The translations under genes and the position numbers were made by a program. The notes beneath the pieces were generated by a model. That model saw only the letters and a program-made list of their open reading frames with translations. It did no database searches and was not told the DNA's origin. Below, in pieces: positions 13,601 to 36,239 of a stretch of 64,000 nt of DNA (positions are counted from its first letter, which is position 1; each line of letters opens with the position of its first letter). Origin of the DNA: Chrysomallon squamiferum (lineage: Eukaryota; Mollusca; Gastropoda; Neomphalida; Peltospiridae); NCBI GenBank assembly GCA_012295275.1, contig CM022665.1, positions 44,384,652 through 44,448,651 on the forward strand. Reading direction: 5' to 3'.

Positions 13601-16600
13601 TAAAACAGAACAATAATTCTTTGATGCTAAAAATAAATATAAATTTCTTTTTGGTGTTATAGAATCAAATGTAGAAATTTGTTTAAACAAAATGAAATAT
13701 TTTATGCTATAAAATGAAATTAACAATAAAAATAAATTTCTTTTCGACATCACAGAATCAGATATAAAGATTTGTTAAAAAACACACCATCAGAACAATT
13801 TCTTTTATGCTATGAAATGAAATTAACAATAAAAACTCATTTCCTTTTGACATAAGGAAATAAATAAATTCATACATGCTACAAAATGATATTAACAAGG
13901 AAAAAAATCAAACATTATTCAAATAAACAAATAATAAATGAGTGCAAACCTTTTTAGCTTTCTCCAAGTCAACAGCCAGCCTCTCCTTCTCTTCCCTCAT
14001 TTCTTGCAGCTCTTCCTGGGTCTGATACAAAATGGCTCCCATGCCCTCTGACCTCAGCGTGTCCACTTCGCTGGTCAGTTCGTCGACCTGGTCAGAAAGT
14101 CTCCTGACCTGCAGCTTCAGCTCCTGCTCTGAGAAATCTTTAGCTGTCAACTGCTTCCTCGCCTCGCTGAGTTTGGTTTCCAGATCTTCGTTCTTCAACA
14201 CCGCTTGTTTGTGCAGCTGCTGTGTTTTGTGCAGGTGAGGTTTGTTAAAGAAAAATTTTCTCAAAAAACCCCCACCTTTTAATTTAAAAAAAATTTAGTA
14301 ATAACTGAAGTAAACTTAATAAATAATTAAAACAAAATTGTTGATTTTTATAAAAAAATTTAAAAATAAATTTGAAAAGTTTTAGAAATTTATTCAAGAT
14401 CCTTTTAGTCATGTATGACATCCATTCTGTTTTGGAGATTTTAAAAGGAAGATTTTTGGTAAAAAAAAAACACTATCCTGCTTTTGTTTTAAAACAGCAA
14501 TTCTCTGTACCAAAGAGTAAATGCTCAAGAACATCCTTCAGGATCAACCTAATAGTAATAAAAATTACATTTTATGTACTTCTAAGATATTATTTTCTTT
14601 AAACAAACTGGTCTATTCGTGATATAGAAGAAGAAGAATAAGATATAAAATTCTACAATCCTTTGTAACAAACCTGTCTTTGAAAGAAGAATATGAACAT
14701 AAAAATTCTATGTAACCTGAAACTTCCATTTCTTTTCTATCCACTGTTTACTTAACATGATAACAACTAATCTTATGTCTCGTTACAGATCATACAGAAC
14801 ATGGAGAACAGTTTTTCTCGATACTGTGTAAGACAATAACTTTAACTCTTTGGCCTGTAAACTGACAACAGTGAACACAAAAGGATATTTCCATCTCTGT
14901 CTCAGCCATGGCCTCGGCGGTAGGCAAGTCTCCCAGGTACAGCTCCAGCTGATCCAGCTTCTTCCGAGCCTCCAGGTGACTCTCTTTCATCTCCACGCAC
15001 TTCGACTTCCATTCACAGAGTTCCTGATCCTTCTCTGCAAGCTGGATAAATTTATTTTTTCATTATTTATTTTGAAATTTTTAAAATTTAGTTTTTTATA
15101 AAATCTTGTATTTGTTATTATAGTTATGTATCTATGTCTTCAAGAAACAAAATATTCAAATATCAGTAATAAGTTACTTAGTTATTTGTATTTAGATTGT
15201 TTTGTAAGTAACCTGGAATGATATTATCTATCTAAGGTTATTAATAAAAAAATATTCAAAATGATAAATTACAGATTATTTGTATTTACACTATCTTATT
15301 AGTAAACAGGCATTAACACGAAATAATAAGCCATTGCATCAAATGAAATGATGTTTTTTAATGTGAAATATCATACCTGGGCTATATATGAATCCACATG
15401 TGCCTGTTTTTCTTTCAGAGCTTTTCTTAATTGTGAATTTTCATATTCAGTTGCTCTGTAATACAAAATCACAGTTATTGAAAATTGTTTTGAAATACTT
15501 AATTGTTACAGACATAGGTCTTGTAATCACATTAAGTGAAGTAACTGTAACTGTATAACATCATATATCTTAATTTATTCAATTTGCTTTTAAATACATA
15601 TTCCAAAATAATTAAATTTCAAAGCTTTAAGTAACAATTTTTCTAGGATATCCCTTTGTTATTTTATTTAATTACATATTGTCTGTTAATTAATATACTG
15701 AAAAATAAAATCAGTGGCTAAAAAAAGAAAATTTCCTGGAAGCACCCTTGTAATGAATACATGGTAAACATACCCCAACTTATTTTCAAGTGAATCTATT
15801 TCTTCATTTTTCTGAGTTCGAGAATCATTCAGTTCACTTTTCAAACAGGCAACCTTATGTTGTAGCTCCTGAAAAAATTTCACAAACAATAAGCACACAA
15901 AATTTCTAGTTTACGCAGAAAGCCATGTACAACATATGTAACACTAATATTTATATCAAAAACAAAATAACAAAATAAGCTTTTTCATTTAAACATTCAC
16001 ACTATTTCAGAGCTTTAACACTATATTCTTCAATGAAAATGGAGATGACTATAACTGATACACAAAATTTATATTGTACAAATATTTACTACAAGAAAAG
16101 ATGAAAGGAAATTAAATACTCTGAATAAAAAAGATGCTGATTACACTTTAAAAAAAATAAATTTACCATTTTTTTAATTTTAATTTTTTTTTTTGGGGGG
16201 GGTCTCTGATTGTGACAGAAAGGAAAGTATTAAGATGTCCAGAAATAATTGTGATATTTCTTAATAATTTCTGGAACACTACATTTTTCTATTTTCCTGT
16301 ATGCACATATATTAAAGCAACATTTAATTTATACTTAGGTGCTTATCACAACTTGCCTGTATTTTCATTTGACTGGATTCTTCTCTGCCTTCTTTTCCAG
16401 TGAGGGAATGTCTGAGTTTCTTTTCCAGTGACATCTTTTCATTTTCCAGATCATACGCATGCTTTTTCAACCTTCAACAAACATTGATTACATTTCCCAA
16501 TGAACAATCATCAAGTACAATAATAGTTCTATTAAAATATAATTGCTGATGCATTTAAAAAATGATGATATCAATATTTTAAATTTGATATGCTGAACAC

Positions 16601-19600
16601 CTCTTTCAAAAATAATTTTTTAATACTATTATATAATCTAATAAAATAATAATTTAATATTATTATATCTAAATCTCTTCTGAATGCATTCAAAAGAAAT
16701 CAAAATAAACACAAAATAAACATGAAATATAATCTAATAAAATAAAATTTTAACATTATTATACCAAAATCTCTTCTGGATTCATTCCAAAAGAAACCAA
16801 GATAAACAAATAATATTAATCTGTGTTTAGATACATAACTGAATCTGTTATAAACAAAAACAGTTTTGTGCGCATTGTCAACTAACATATAAACATGTAA
16901 TCTAATTCGTATTCTCTGAAATTCCCAGTACTTGCATGCATCCACTTCCAACATTCCACTGTGAAATATTTCACGTGTGTTAAACATGCCCACCTTTCAA
17001 TCACTGCATCTTTCTCTCTGATGATGTTATCAGCAGCTCGTCTGACTGGGTCTAATCTTGCAGAATCTTCATCCTTCAGTCTGAGTTGTTGGAAGACTCC
17101 ATCAATACTCGACTGCCCACCTCCTCCTCCTCCATACAAAGCCTGAAGGAAATAATGAACAGTGAAATATGAAATAAAGAAATGTAATATACTACAAAGC
17201 CTGAAGTAAATGTAAGAAATGTTTTAAAACCTACTTCAGTATTATTAGCTGAAAATATACTACAAAGCCTGAAGTAAATGTAAGAAATGCCTACAAAGCC
17301 TGAAATAAATGTAAGATATGTTTTAAAAATAAATGAAATATACGACAGAAAATAAATGTAAAATATTTTAAAACCTACTTCAGTATTATTAGCTGAAATA
17401 TACGACAGAGCCTGAAATAAATGTAAAATATGTTTTAAAACTTACTTCAGTATTATTAGCTGAAATATACGACAGAGCCTGAAATAAATGTAAATTACAT
17501 TTTAAAACCTCCTCAGTATTAACAGTTATTACTTGCTGTCATATATGGTTTAAGTTTAATGATGATCAGTGTACCAGTAATAACTATTATTATGTTGTAT
17601 AAAAGATTTGAACAGTTACACTGAAACTGCCATATTTGTTTATTTATTATCCCATTTCATACAAAGCATGAACATATCTATGACAGTCTTAGTAATATAT
17701 ACATCTATCTATAACTATATATATATTTATATATATATTATCCTGTAATATTTGATTTAAGTATATTGATGTACAATGCACAGCACAACAATAACAAATA
17801 TTATTATGGTGTAACAAAAACATTTTAATGGTTGCTTTATTCCATTTCATATAAGGTACCTAAAACTCCATGACACATTCGTAGTAATACATACATCAGT
17901 TTTACAGTAACGTACTCAACATTTCAGATTTTTTAGGTCTCATTTCATGTGAAATAAATAAACCAGGGAAAACGAAAGTCTCTCTCCATCTCCTCATTTC
18001 ACTAGATGCTTTATTATCAGTAAAGGTTGGTGACAAGCACCAAATAAAAGAATAACTTAGGATGCACAGAACATCTTTATGCTGTTTATGCAATCACTAT
18101 TACACTTCAATCTTTTCTCGTCAAAAAAGAATTTCACCGAATTGCCTCAACTAAAGAGAAAAAAAAAAAAAAAAAAACTTGTCACCTGCGACTCAAACTG
18201 CTGCTGAAGGAGATGCTCGTGATGCTGCTGCTGTTGCTGCCACTGCTGCAGACTCCCCGAGCTCGCCGACCTTCCGTAGCCGTCCAGTTCATACTGTCTG
18301 TCGTAGAACTCCGTCCTTGCGTACGACTGGCTTTTCATCGGAGACTGGAAGTTCGTGTGCAGGTCGTGCGAACTCCGAGTCGGGGGCGTTGTCAAGGGTG
18401 GGGAGTAGCTGGCGTCGTACTCGCCATCATTGTAGGAGTGTCTGTTCCTCGCTGGGTAAGGGTTCTGGTTGATGGGGTAGGCCTGCTGATCGCTGGTGAC
18501 GTACGTGTTCGGGTACGGCTGTTTTAGTTGATTGTCGCTCTGAAAGCCCTGGTCTGAGTCGAGTCGTCTGTCGCCGAGGGTGGTGTAAGTGTGCCGGTCT
18601 CTCAGAGGCAGCTGAGTCTGGTAGTCAGCGTCGCGGGTGGGGTCCTGTTTGTCATGAAAAAATTAACACGCGGGTTGAGATTTTTTGCTATCAGGAGGAA
18701 AAGAAAGAGTGTGTGTGTGTGTGTGTGTGTCTGCGTGTGTCTCTGTGTGTATGTATGTATGTGTCTGTGTGTGTGTGTGTGGAGGGGTATGATGTTGATA
18801 TCGAAACAAAGAAGAGCAATAAAAATCAAAAACAGTTTAAAATAAAGTTTCAGAGAAAAATAAACACTTAGTGAAATATGCAAAATCAGTCAACATTTGT
18901 GCTATTTACCCAACATTTAGTACACATGCAAGAAAAGTCAACCTTTGTTCTATTTACCCATTCCAACCAGTACTCCAACAGCACAGAAAACATCTAAAAT
19001 CGTTTATCAAATAAAGATTGATCATTCAACCTGACATATCTCCATGAGAAGAGCTACCACTGATTCCACTTCACAATAACAGTTTTAAACTTACTTTATA
19101 TTAGAATTTACGCACAAAACACCTAATACACGTATTTATTTTAACACTCGTACCTCTTTAGAATAATAAGGTGGGTTGTAATACTGAGGTTCTGACACAA
19201 CTGTGTATTTTCCGGGGTTGTAGGACTGGGTTACCGTGGAGCTTTCTACGTCGAGTCCTGAGTAAGTGCGTCCTGGTATCCTAGCGCTAGAGGAAGGCCG
19301 CCTCGAGTAGTTCTGTGTCTCGTAACCAGAGTCGACCGAGCTCGGACCTCTGATGGCTGAAGACGGCAACAACATCTGAACACCGCTAGGGACGTCACGA
19401 TAGTCTGAAGAAGAAGAAAAAAAATGAACTGAAAAAAGATTTTAACAATGACAAAAAGATAATAACAGTTATTAATAATAATAAATAATAATAAAATAAT
19501 AATAATATAAAAACAATTAATAAAATAAAATAATAATAATAATAAAAAATAATAAAAAATAAAAAAAAGATTTAAAAATTTTAAAATGTTTATTTATTTG

Positions 19601-20349
19601 CTTGCATTTGGTATGCATGAATGTCTGATTATATGTGTATAAAAAGAATAAAATCTTTTATTGATTTTTGAAAACTGAAATATACTTACTATATCAAAAA
19701 TTATAAAATCACATAAATAAAAGTGATATCAATTTCATTAACTTTATATCTTTATTTACTTTATTTATTTATCTATCTATTTATCTATATCTATACAGCT
19801 ATCTATCTGTCTGTCTATCTATCTGTCTATCGATCTATCTTTCTATGTATGTATAGTCTAAAAATGTAGATGTTTAAAAATGAAATAATAATGTTCAAAA
19901 AATTAATTACTTACAAACAAAATAATAATTAATAATAATAAAAAATACCAAAAAATCAGTATTAAAAAGCATGAAAACAGTTATAAAATAAAATCATTCT
20001 ATGGGATCATTCTAATAAAATAAGACGTGTCTAAACAAAGACAACATATTATTAATCTTTGAATGTGAAATACAAAGATACTAACATGTTGACATCCTTA
20101 TTATCCAGCAAAGTGAATAAATGCTTAACGACATTATAGCACAAATAAAAACACTAAAATTTGGGTTACCTAACACTGGTAATATAAAAATAAACTAATA
20201 AATGATTAGGATCATTAGACTATTGATTCTAAGGAATGTTAAGTTACAGAATAATAACATTCAGGTGACTTAAGATTATGTAAGATTAAATGGTCTAAAA
20301 GCAAATGTGGCAATTTGAAGAAACCAGTTTTTAGAAGAAAAATAAAAAG

Positions 20350-20380
<31 letters not shown>

Positions 20381-21112
20381 TAGTATTAATAAGTAAAAAA
20401 AAAAAATTAAAAATATATAAAAAAAAAAAAAAAAAAAAAAATAATAATAGTAAAAAAATAAAATAAAAATAAAATAATTTTAAAAAACCATTTAAAAAGG
20501 CACAATATATTAAATGCAGTTTGCATTTTCAAATAGTAAATAATTAGCTTTGATGATTTGTATTATCAAAATTCTGATGTTAAAATAGATGTTGAAAAAG
20601 AAGTTACCAAGTATCATTATTTTTGCATTACATTAATACTGCTCTAGGTCATTTATAAGTTTTTCATACATTGAAAAAGGAAAAAAGAAGAAAAAATAAC
20701 TCACTGAATAATACAATTTACAAACCTGTTGTGTACTGCTGATTTTGCAGCATTTTCTCATAGTCTAATAAAAAAAAAAATTTAAAAAAAGGATAAACAA
20801 ACAAGTAATGTACAAAAATATTCCTGTTACAAAATCGCCTGTGAAAAAATCTTGAAATTTACATATAGATAAAATAAATAATTATATATATATGTGTATA
20901 TATAATCCAAAAATTTATTCTTAAATAAATTAAACTGGTTATAATTTGTTTTGTAGATTTTTTTTTACATTAAGTAACAAAAATAACTAATTACACATTA
21001 CTAATTGGGTAAATCGCTGTTTACCATTATCTTTACTAAAACAAATTAAAGTACCTGAAATATTAGAAGAATGTATAGGTGCTTTGCCTGGAATGTCCAT
21101 CTGACTGTACAT
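10677..21112 (-). CDS. CEP85: Centrosomal protein of 85 kDa (CEP85/CEP85L family)
   Basis: Complete gene, 13 coding exons in transcription order: 21112-21055, 20764-20726, 19404-19154, 18644-18186, 17142-16994, 16471-16357, 15868-15774, 15455-15377, 15041-14877, 14219-13950, 13454-13284, 12003-11784, 10846-10677. The sum is 2241 nt (746 aa plus stop), with phases consistent throughout; human CEP85 is 762 aa. Residues 1-270 are low-complexity, rich in Ser/Tyr/Gln, with a Q/H run near 255-268. Residues about 300-640 form long heptad coiled coils. The C-terminus (DPNMSILLGIK, then WLSRVAELRADIDKLR and YAEDMGDN) matches the CEP85/CEP85L tail. In vertebrates CEP85 binds STIL to support PLK4-driven centriole duplication and restrains NEK2 (family knowledge). 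The donor of exon 9 (TGT|gttcac at 14876) is weak and chosen by frame. Exon 6 uses a GC donor. Start ATG 21112-21110 follows GGCAGCA. Paralogue choice (CEP85 versus CEP85L) is not resolved. Confidence 0.86.
11235..11335. repeat. (AAAT)n/(AAATA)n microsatellite in CEP85 last intron
   Basis: Runs of AAAATA, AAT and AAAT repeats inside the final CEP85 intron. Confidence 0.9.
11508..11783. repeat. Tandem duplication ending at the CEP85 exon 12 donor
   Basis: Two diverged copies, 11508-11651 and 11652-11783, share the start TTAAAACAGTGGTTTTATTT and a common body with an A-run. Each ends in a ...CTTAC string, which on the minus strand is GTAAG. The second copy's GTAAG is the real donor of exon 12; the first copy's is a spare donor inside the intron. 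Confidence 0.85.
11960..12229. repeat. 135-bp tandem duplication across the CEP85 exon 12 acceptor
   Basis: Units 11960-12094 and 12095-12229 are nearly identical. Each contains the first 44 nt of exon 12 (LGSQNQDLMEQNLI...) with the same acceptor, plus about 90 bp of upstream intron. The upstream (minus-strand) copy is a partial exon at 12138-12095. The offset is exactly 135 bp, so the two acceptors are in the same reading frame, and the sequence between them has no stop codon. Confidence 0.9.
12190..13283. repeat. Segmental tandem duplications filling CEP85 intron 11
   Basis: A block beginning GGAAATAGGAAAAAATCAAG at 12189 recurs at 12839 (offset 650) and stays alignable for about 370 bp. 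A shorter module (GTATGAGTAACAAA followed by GACTGATAGTTGAAAAA) occurs near 12540, 12712 and 13165. The segment from TTGAACGTGCATCAG at 13239 to the exon 11 donor is copied at 12791, where the similarity stops at the exon edge. Confidence 0.85.
13568..13860. repeat. Diverged tandem repeat of about 100 bp in CEP85 intron 10
   Basis: Three degenerate units share a motif like AGAAATTTGTTAAAACA, then ATGCTA...AATAAATTTC and a short spacer (starts near 13590, 13671 and 13760). Noncoding. Confidence 0.7.
17143..17520. repeat. Tandem array copied from the CEP85 exon 5 acceptor edge
   Basis: Five or six degenerate units (near 17192, 17259, 17290, 17343, 17402, 17464) carry ACAAAGCCTGAAGTAAATG or a close variant. 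This is the minus-strand acceptor TTCAG followed by the first bases of exon 5 (GCTTTGT). In the best copies the sequence reads GCTTTGTAG, so use of those acceptors would introduce a stop after two codons. The units sit in the intron immediately upstream (in gene sense) of the real exon. Confidence 0.82.
18701..18781. repeat. (GT)n microsatellite in CEP85 intron 3
   Basis: Imperfect GT array just outside the exon 4 acceptor. It generates chance open frames on both strands. Confidence 0.95.
19746..19855. repeat. (CTAT)n/(CTGT)n microsatellite in CEP85 intron 2
   Basis: Tetranucleotide array with CTAT, CTGT and TTAT variants. Confidence 0.9.
20351..20475. repeat. Poly(T) then poly(A) low-complexity block in CEP85 intron 2
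   Basis: About 25 T followed, after a short AT spacer, by long A runs. This could fold as a hairpin. No gene. Confidence 0.9.
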
Positions 21113-22475
21113 TGCTGCCTTGGATTTCAAAACACATCAGCTTCAAACTCAAATCACACACTGTTCAGTAATTCAGTGAAATAGTGTGACTGCTTCTGAA
21201 AATAGCATTTAGAAAGTATTTTCAGTGGTCTCAATATACCCCAGTTAGTAGTAGTAGAAGTAGTAACAATAATAACAACAACAACAGCAGCAATAATAAC
21301 AATAATAGATTTAAATAAATAAATAAATAAATAAATAAATGGAACAGATAAAATAGGATTTTTCTTTTTTTTTTTTTTTTTTTTTTTTTAACCAATAACC
21401 GGTAGTTTCTCAGTTTGAGAACTATGTAATAATCTTATTTTATTTCTTGATAATATATTCTGAAACGTCATTAAACTACAAGCATTACGTTGTTATATGT
21501 GTATTTCGATATTTTTATGAATTAAAAAATGAAAACAATTATCATTATGATACATTGAATGACTGATATAAACCACTTGTTAACGGAAATAGCCAATAAA
21601 ACAGTAAAACTAATGTCTCTGTAATCATTATAAATATAATAATTAGTTCAAAAATTATAATAAGAAATATAAATAAATAAATAAATTTCAACTTACATAC
21701 ATTCATTTAAAAACAAAACAAAATTAAAATAAAAATAAAAAGAAAGAAAAGAAAATACGCATTTGGAACACTAACCGGCACATTTTTTCTCTTTGTCTTT
21801 TAATTCTTATGTGTCATAAATGAAAATTACTTACTAAATATTTGTACATAATTTTACCACTTATTAAAACAAAATATAATACTTTTAGCTAAAATAACTT
21901 TGCTACCAATGTCAACAAATGGCGATCTTTAACTGATCTTTTAATGAGTTTACGCTGTCGGGTCGGCATGAACCTGCCATCTAGTGGAATGTAAGGGCAT
22001 TAACCTCTTTAAGGAAAAAGTTATGCACACTGTAATCTAATTTAAAAAAAATATATATATATATATATATGTAATGAAAATTAAAAGGCCTTTATAAGTA
22101 ATAATTTAATTGATTTAAGAATTTTTTCGCCTAAAAAATATTTTAAATCATAAAAACGTTTTAAAATATTTATAAATTCTAAATAAATATTAGAATTTAT
22201 TGCGCAATAACAAAATAATACCTTAAGAATTCATACGATAGTATCATATATTCATTTTAATTTAAATTAAAAATAAAAATATCTTATTGTAAATCACCAC
22301 GGAATATTTCTAACACACTATAATATATTAAACTTGTATTATAATAATTATGCAGCAAAACAAAGTGGGCTGTGAAACATCCTAAAGTTACTCCCCTTAC
22401 ATCAATAAGGCTTGGTCAGCCTTTTTGCACTCGGTGTCTGTGAAAGTGAATGATAAATTAATTTCGATTTCGAGA
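21113..22475. other. Divergent intergenic region, CEP85 / malic enzyme
   Basis: The 1.36 kb between the divergent CEP85 and malic enzyme start codons must hold the 5' UTRs and promoters of both genes. It contains a long poly(T) near 21361-21389 and a comparatively CpG-containing patch at about 21905-22000 with a CTCF-like site. No coding exon was recognised. Confidence 0.65.
21973..21987 (-). promoter_or_regulatory. CTCF-like binding site
   Basis: On the minus strand the 15-mer CCACTAGATGGCAGG fits the CTCF core consensus CCASYAGRKGGCRSY at 14 of 15 positions. It lies in the shared upstream region of two divergent genes, the expected setting for an architectural site. The motif match is directly visible; occupancy is inference. 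Confidence 0.6.
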
Positions 22476-34030
<11,555 letters not shown>

Positions 34031-34842
34031 AGAAGAAGAAGAAGAAGAAGAAGAGTGACCAGATTGGGGTTAAAAAAAAAAAAAAATGTTTTAATATATT
34101 CTTGCAGTTGTATTAGAATTGTCTCCCCCATGATGGTCCTGTTTTATTCAAGAAAAAAGAAGAGATTTTAAAAATCAAATAGTAGTATTTATTATTATTA
34201 TTATTATTATTTAAATTTTTGTTAATATTTTTTATTTTTTTTTTTTTTAGCACTGCTAAAGAGTGCATCTGTTTTTTGTTGTTTTTTTAATGGTAGCAGG
34301 TGGCAATGATTTTTCACGTAGCTTATGAAGAAGAATTTTATTATACAATTTAACATTTCAAGTATATGGATATTTTAAAGTGTGTGTATTTAATACACCC
34401 CTAAAATTGTAGTTTTTCTTTACTTGATTACAACTTGAACTCTTTTTTGTACAAAAGTCGTAACGTTTTGCATGTATTGTTGTCATTAATAATAGAAGTT
34501 ACTGTTGGAAATTTCAGCCATTTCAGTTGATAAATTCTTCAAACAGTGATCCAGACATAATATTTTTGGTAAAAACTGTTAAAAGCTGTAATCAAGTAAA
34601 GTTTGGCAGTTTTAAGGGTTTTTCCCAGTATAATTATGTGATAAATGTAAAGGACTTCGTTTGTTTTGCAGTGTCCTGTTTTTAAGTTTGTTGTTATTTC
34701 AAAATATATTTTTTGACCTTTATTTTTTTTTTTTTTTTTTTTTTGGTGATTTTGTAAAGTTGTTTTGATGTTGTAGTTTATTTATTTGAATTAAGGTAAA
34801 TTTGAGTTTCTTGTGTTTGATTTATTTTATTTTATTTTATTT

Positions 34843-34878
<36 letters not shown>

Positions 34879-36207
34879 TTTTGTTTGTTAAAGCCTATGA
34901 ATAAATATTACCAAAATGTTTTGATTACAGCACGAATTATATATATATATATACATATACACACACACATACATATATTTTAGAAAGGTAAAATATTAAT
35001 ATATTGGGTTTTTTTAAATATTTATTAATTTGCAAATTTTTCAGTTTTTCTCTTTAAAATTCGGTAATTCCTTTTTCAGTTTGAAAATGTGAGATTTATC
35101 CAGATGTTTGTAACCAGGGTGACATATAATATTTTATAATCATTTTTTTTTTTTTCCATAGAAACAGTTATCTCTTCATAGAAGAGACTAAAGTGAACTA
35201 GTTACCATTGTGTCACAGAATATTCAATACCTTTGAAAGTGATTTAATAATTATTAAAAAAATGCATCATGAATTAATTAAATTATTACATATGATTTTC
35301 TAATCTGAAATAATAGGAAATAAACAAAAAAGCTATTTTTTTAATCTGAAGGTAGATTTCGCTCCTTACAACAAATAATAATGTATCCTTTTCCAACTCA
35401 AATTAATATCTTTAATGAGTTTATAATGTTTTATACTGGGATGTTTTGTCTTGTTTTTATTTATTGCCAAAAAAATCAAGTAATTTTAGACATGATATAA
35501 AAGTGTCTTAGGATTTTATAGGATTTTAATAATGACGAAAGACTCAAACTATTTCTGCTTATGTGTAAAAATGTCTCTTCTTTATTGTTATAGTTTTGTT
35601 ATGCAGTGTTGAATTTGTGTTTTTTGTTTTTTTAATTTTTTTTTTTTTTTTTCTTAATGTGTGTGTTTAGAAAAGAAAAATGACAGCTTTATGATCTTTT
35701 TCATTCTATTATCTTTTACCCGGTAGCTTTCATTTGAAATGCTCACACAGGAGAAATCTCTTTTACATGTACATTGATGTTGTTGTTGTGTGTAAATACT
35801 ACTTACAGTGGTGTCAAATTTTATTTGTCATTTTATTTATTTATAGGCCTGTGATTATTTCATACGAGACCACATTTCCTACTTCTGTTTACGTTTTTTT
35901 TTTTTTTTTTTTTTTATCATTTTAGATAATGACTTCTAACATCTTGGATTTAAAAGCAGAATATTTATTTTGTGTTTGGAAAGTTCAGAAATGTTTTGTT
36001 GTGTTTAGTACAGAAATTCAGTGTTAACTTTATTGGCAGATCTATGAAGGCTGATTTTGGATGTGAAACAACACAATTAAGCTAATAACAAAATAATTTG
36101 ACAAGTGTTTAGGTGTAAACAGTATATGGTTAATTTGTATTTATTATTATTATTACTTATTTTTTTTTATTATTATTATTATATATTGTTTTCTTACATC
36201 ATCATCA

Positions 36208-36239
<32 letters not shown>

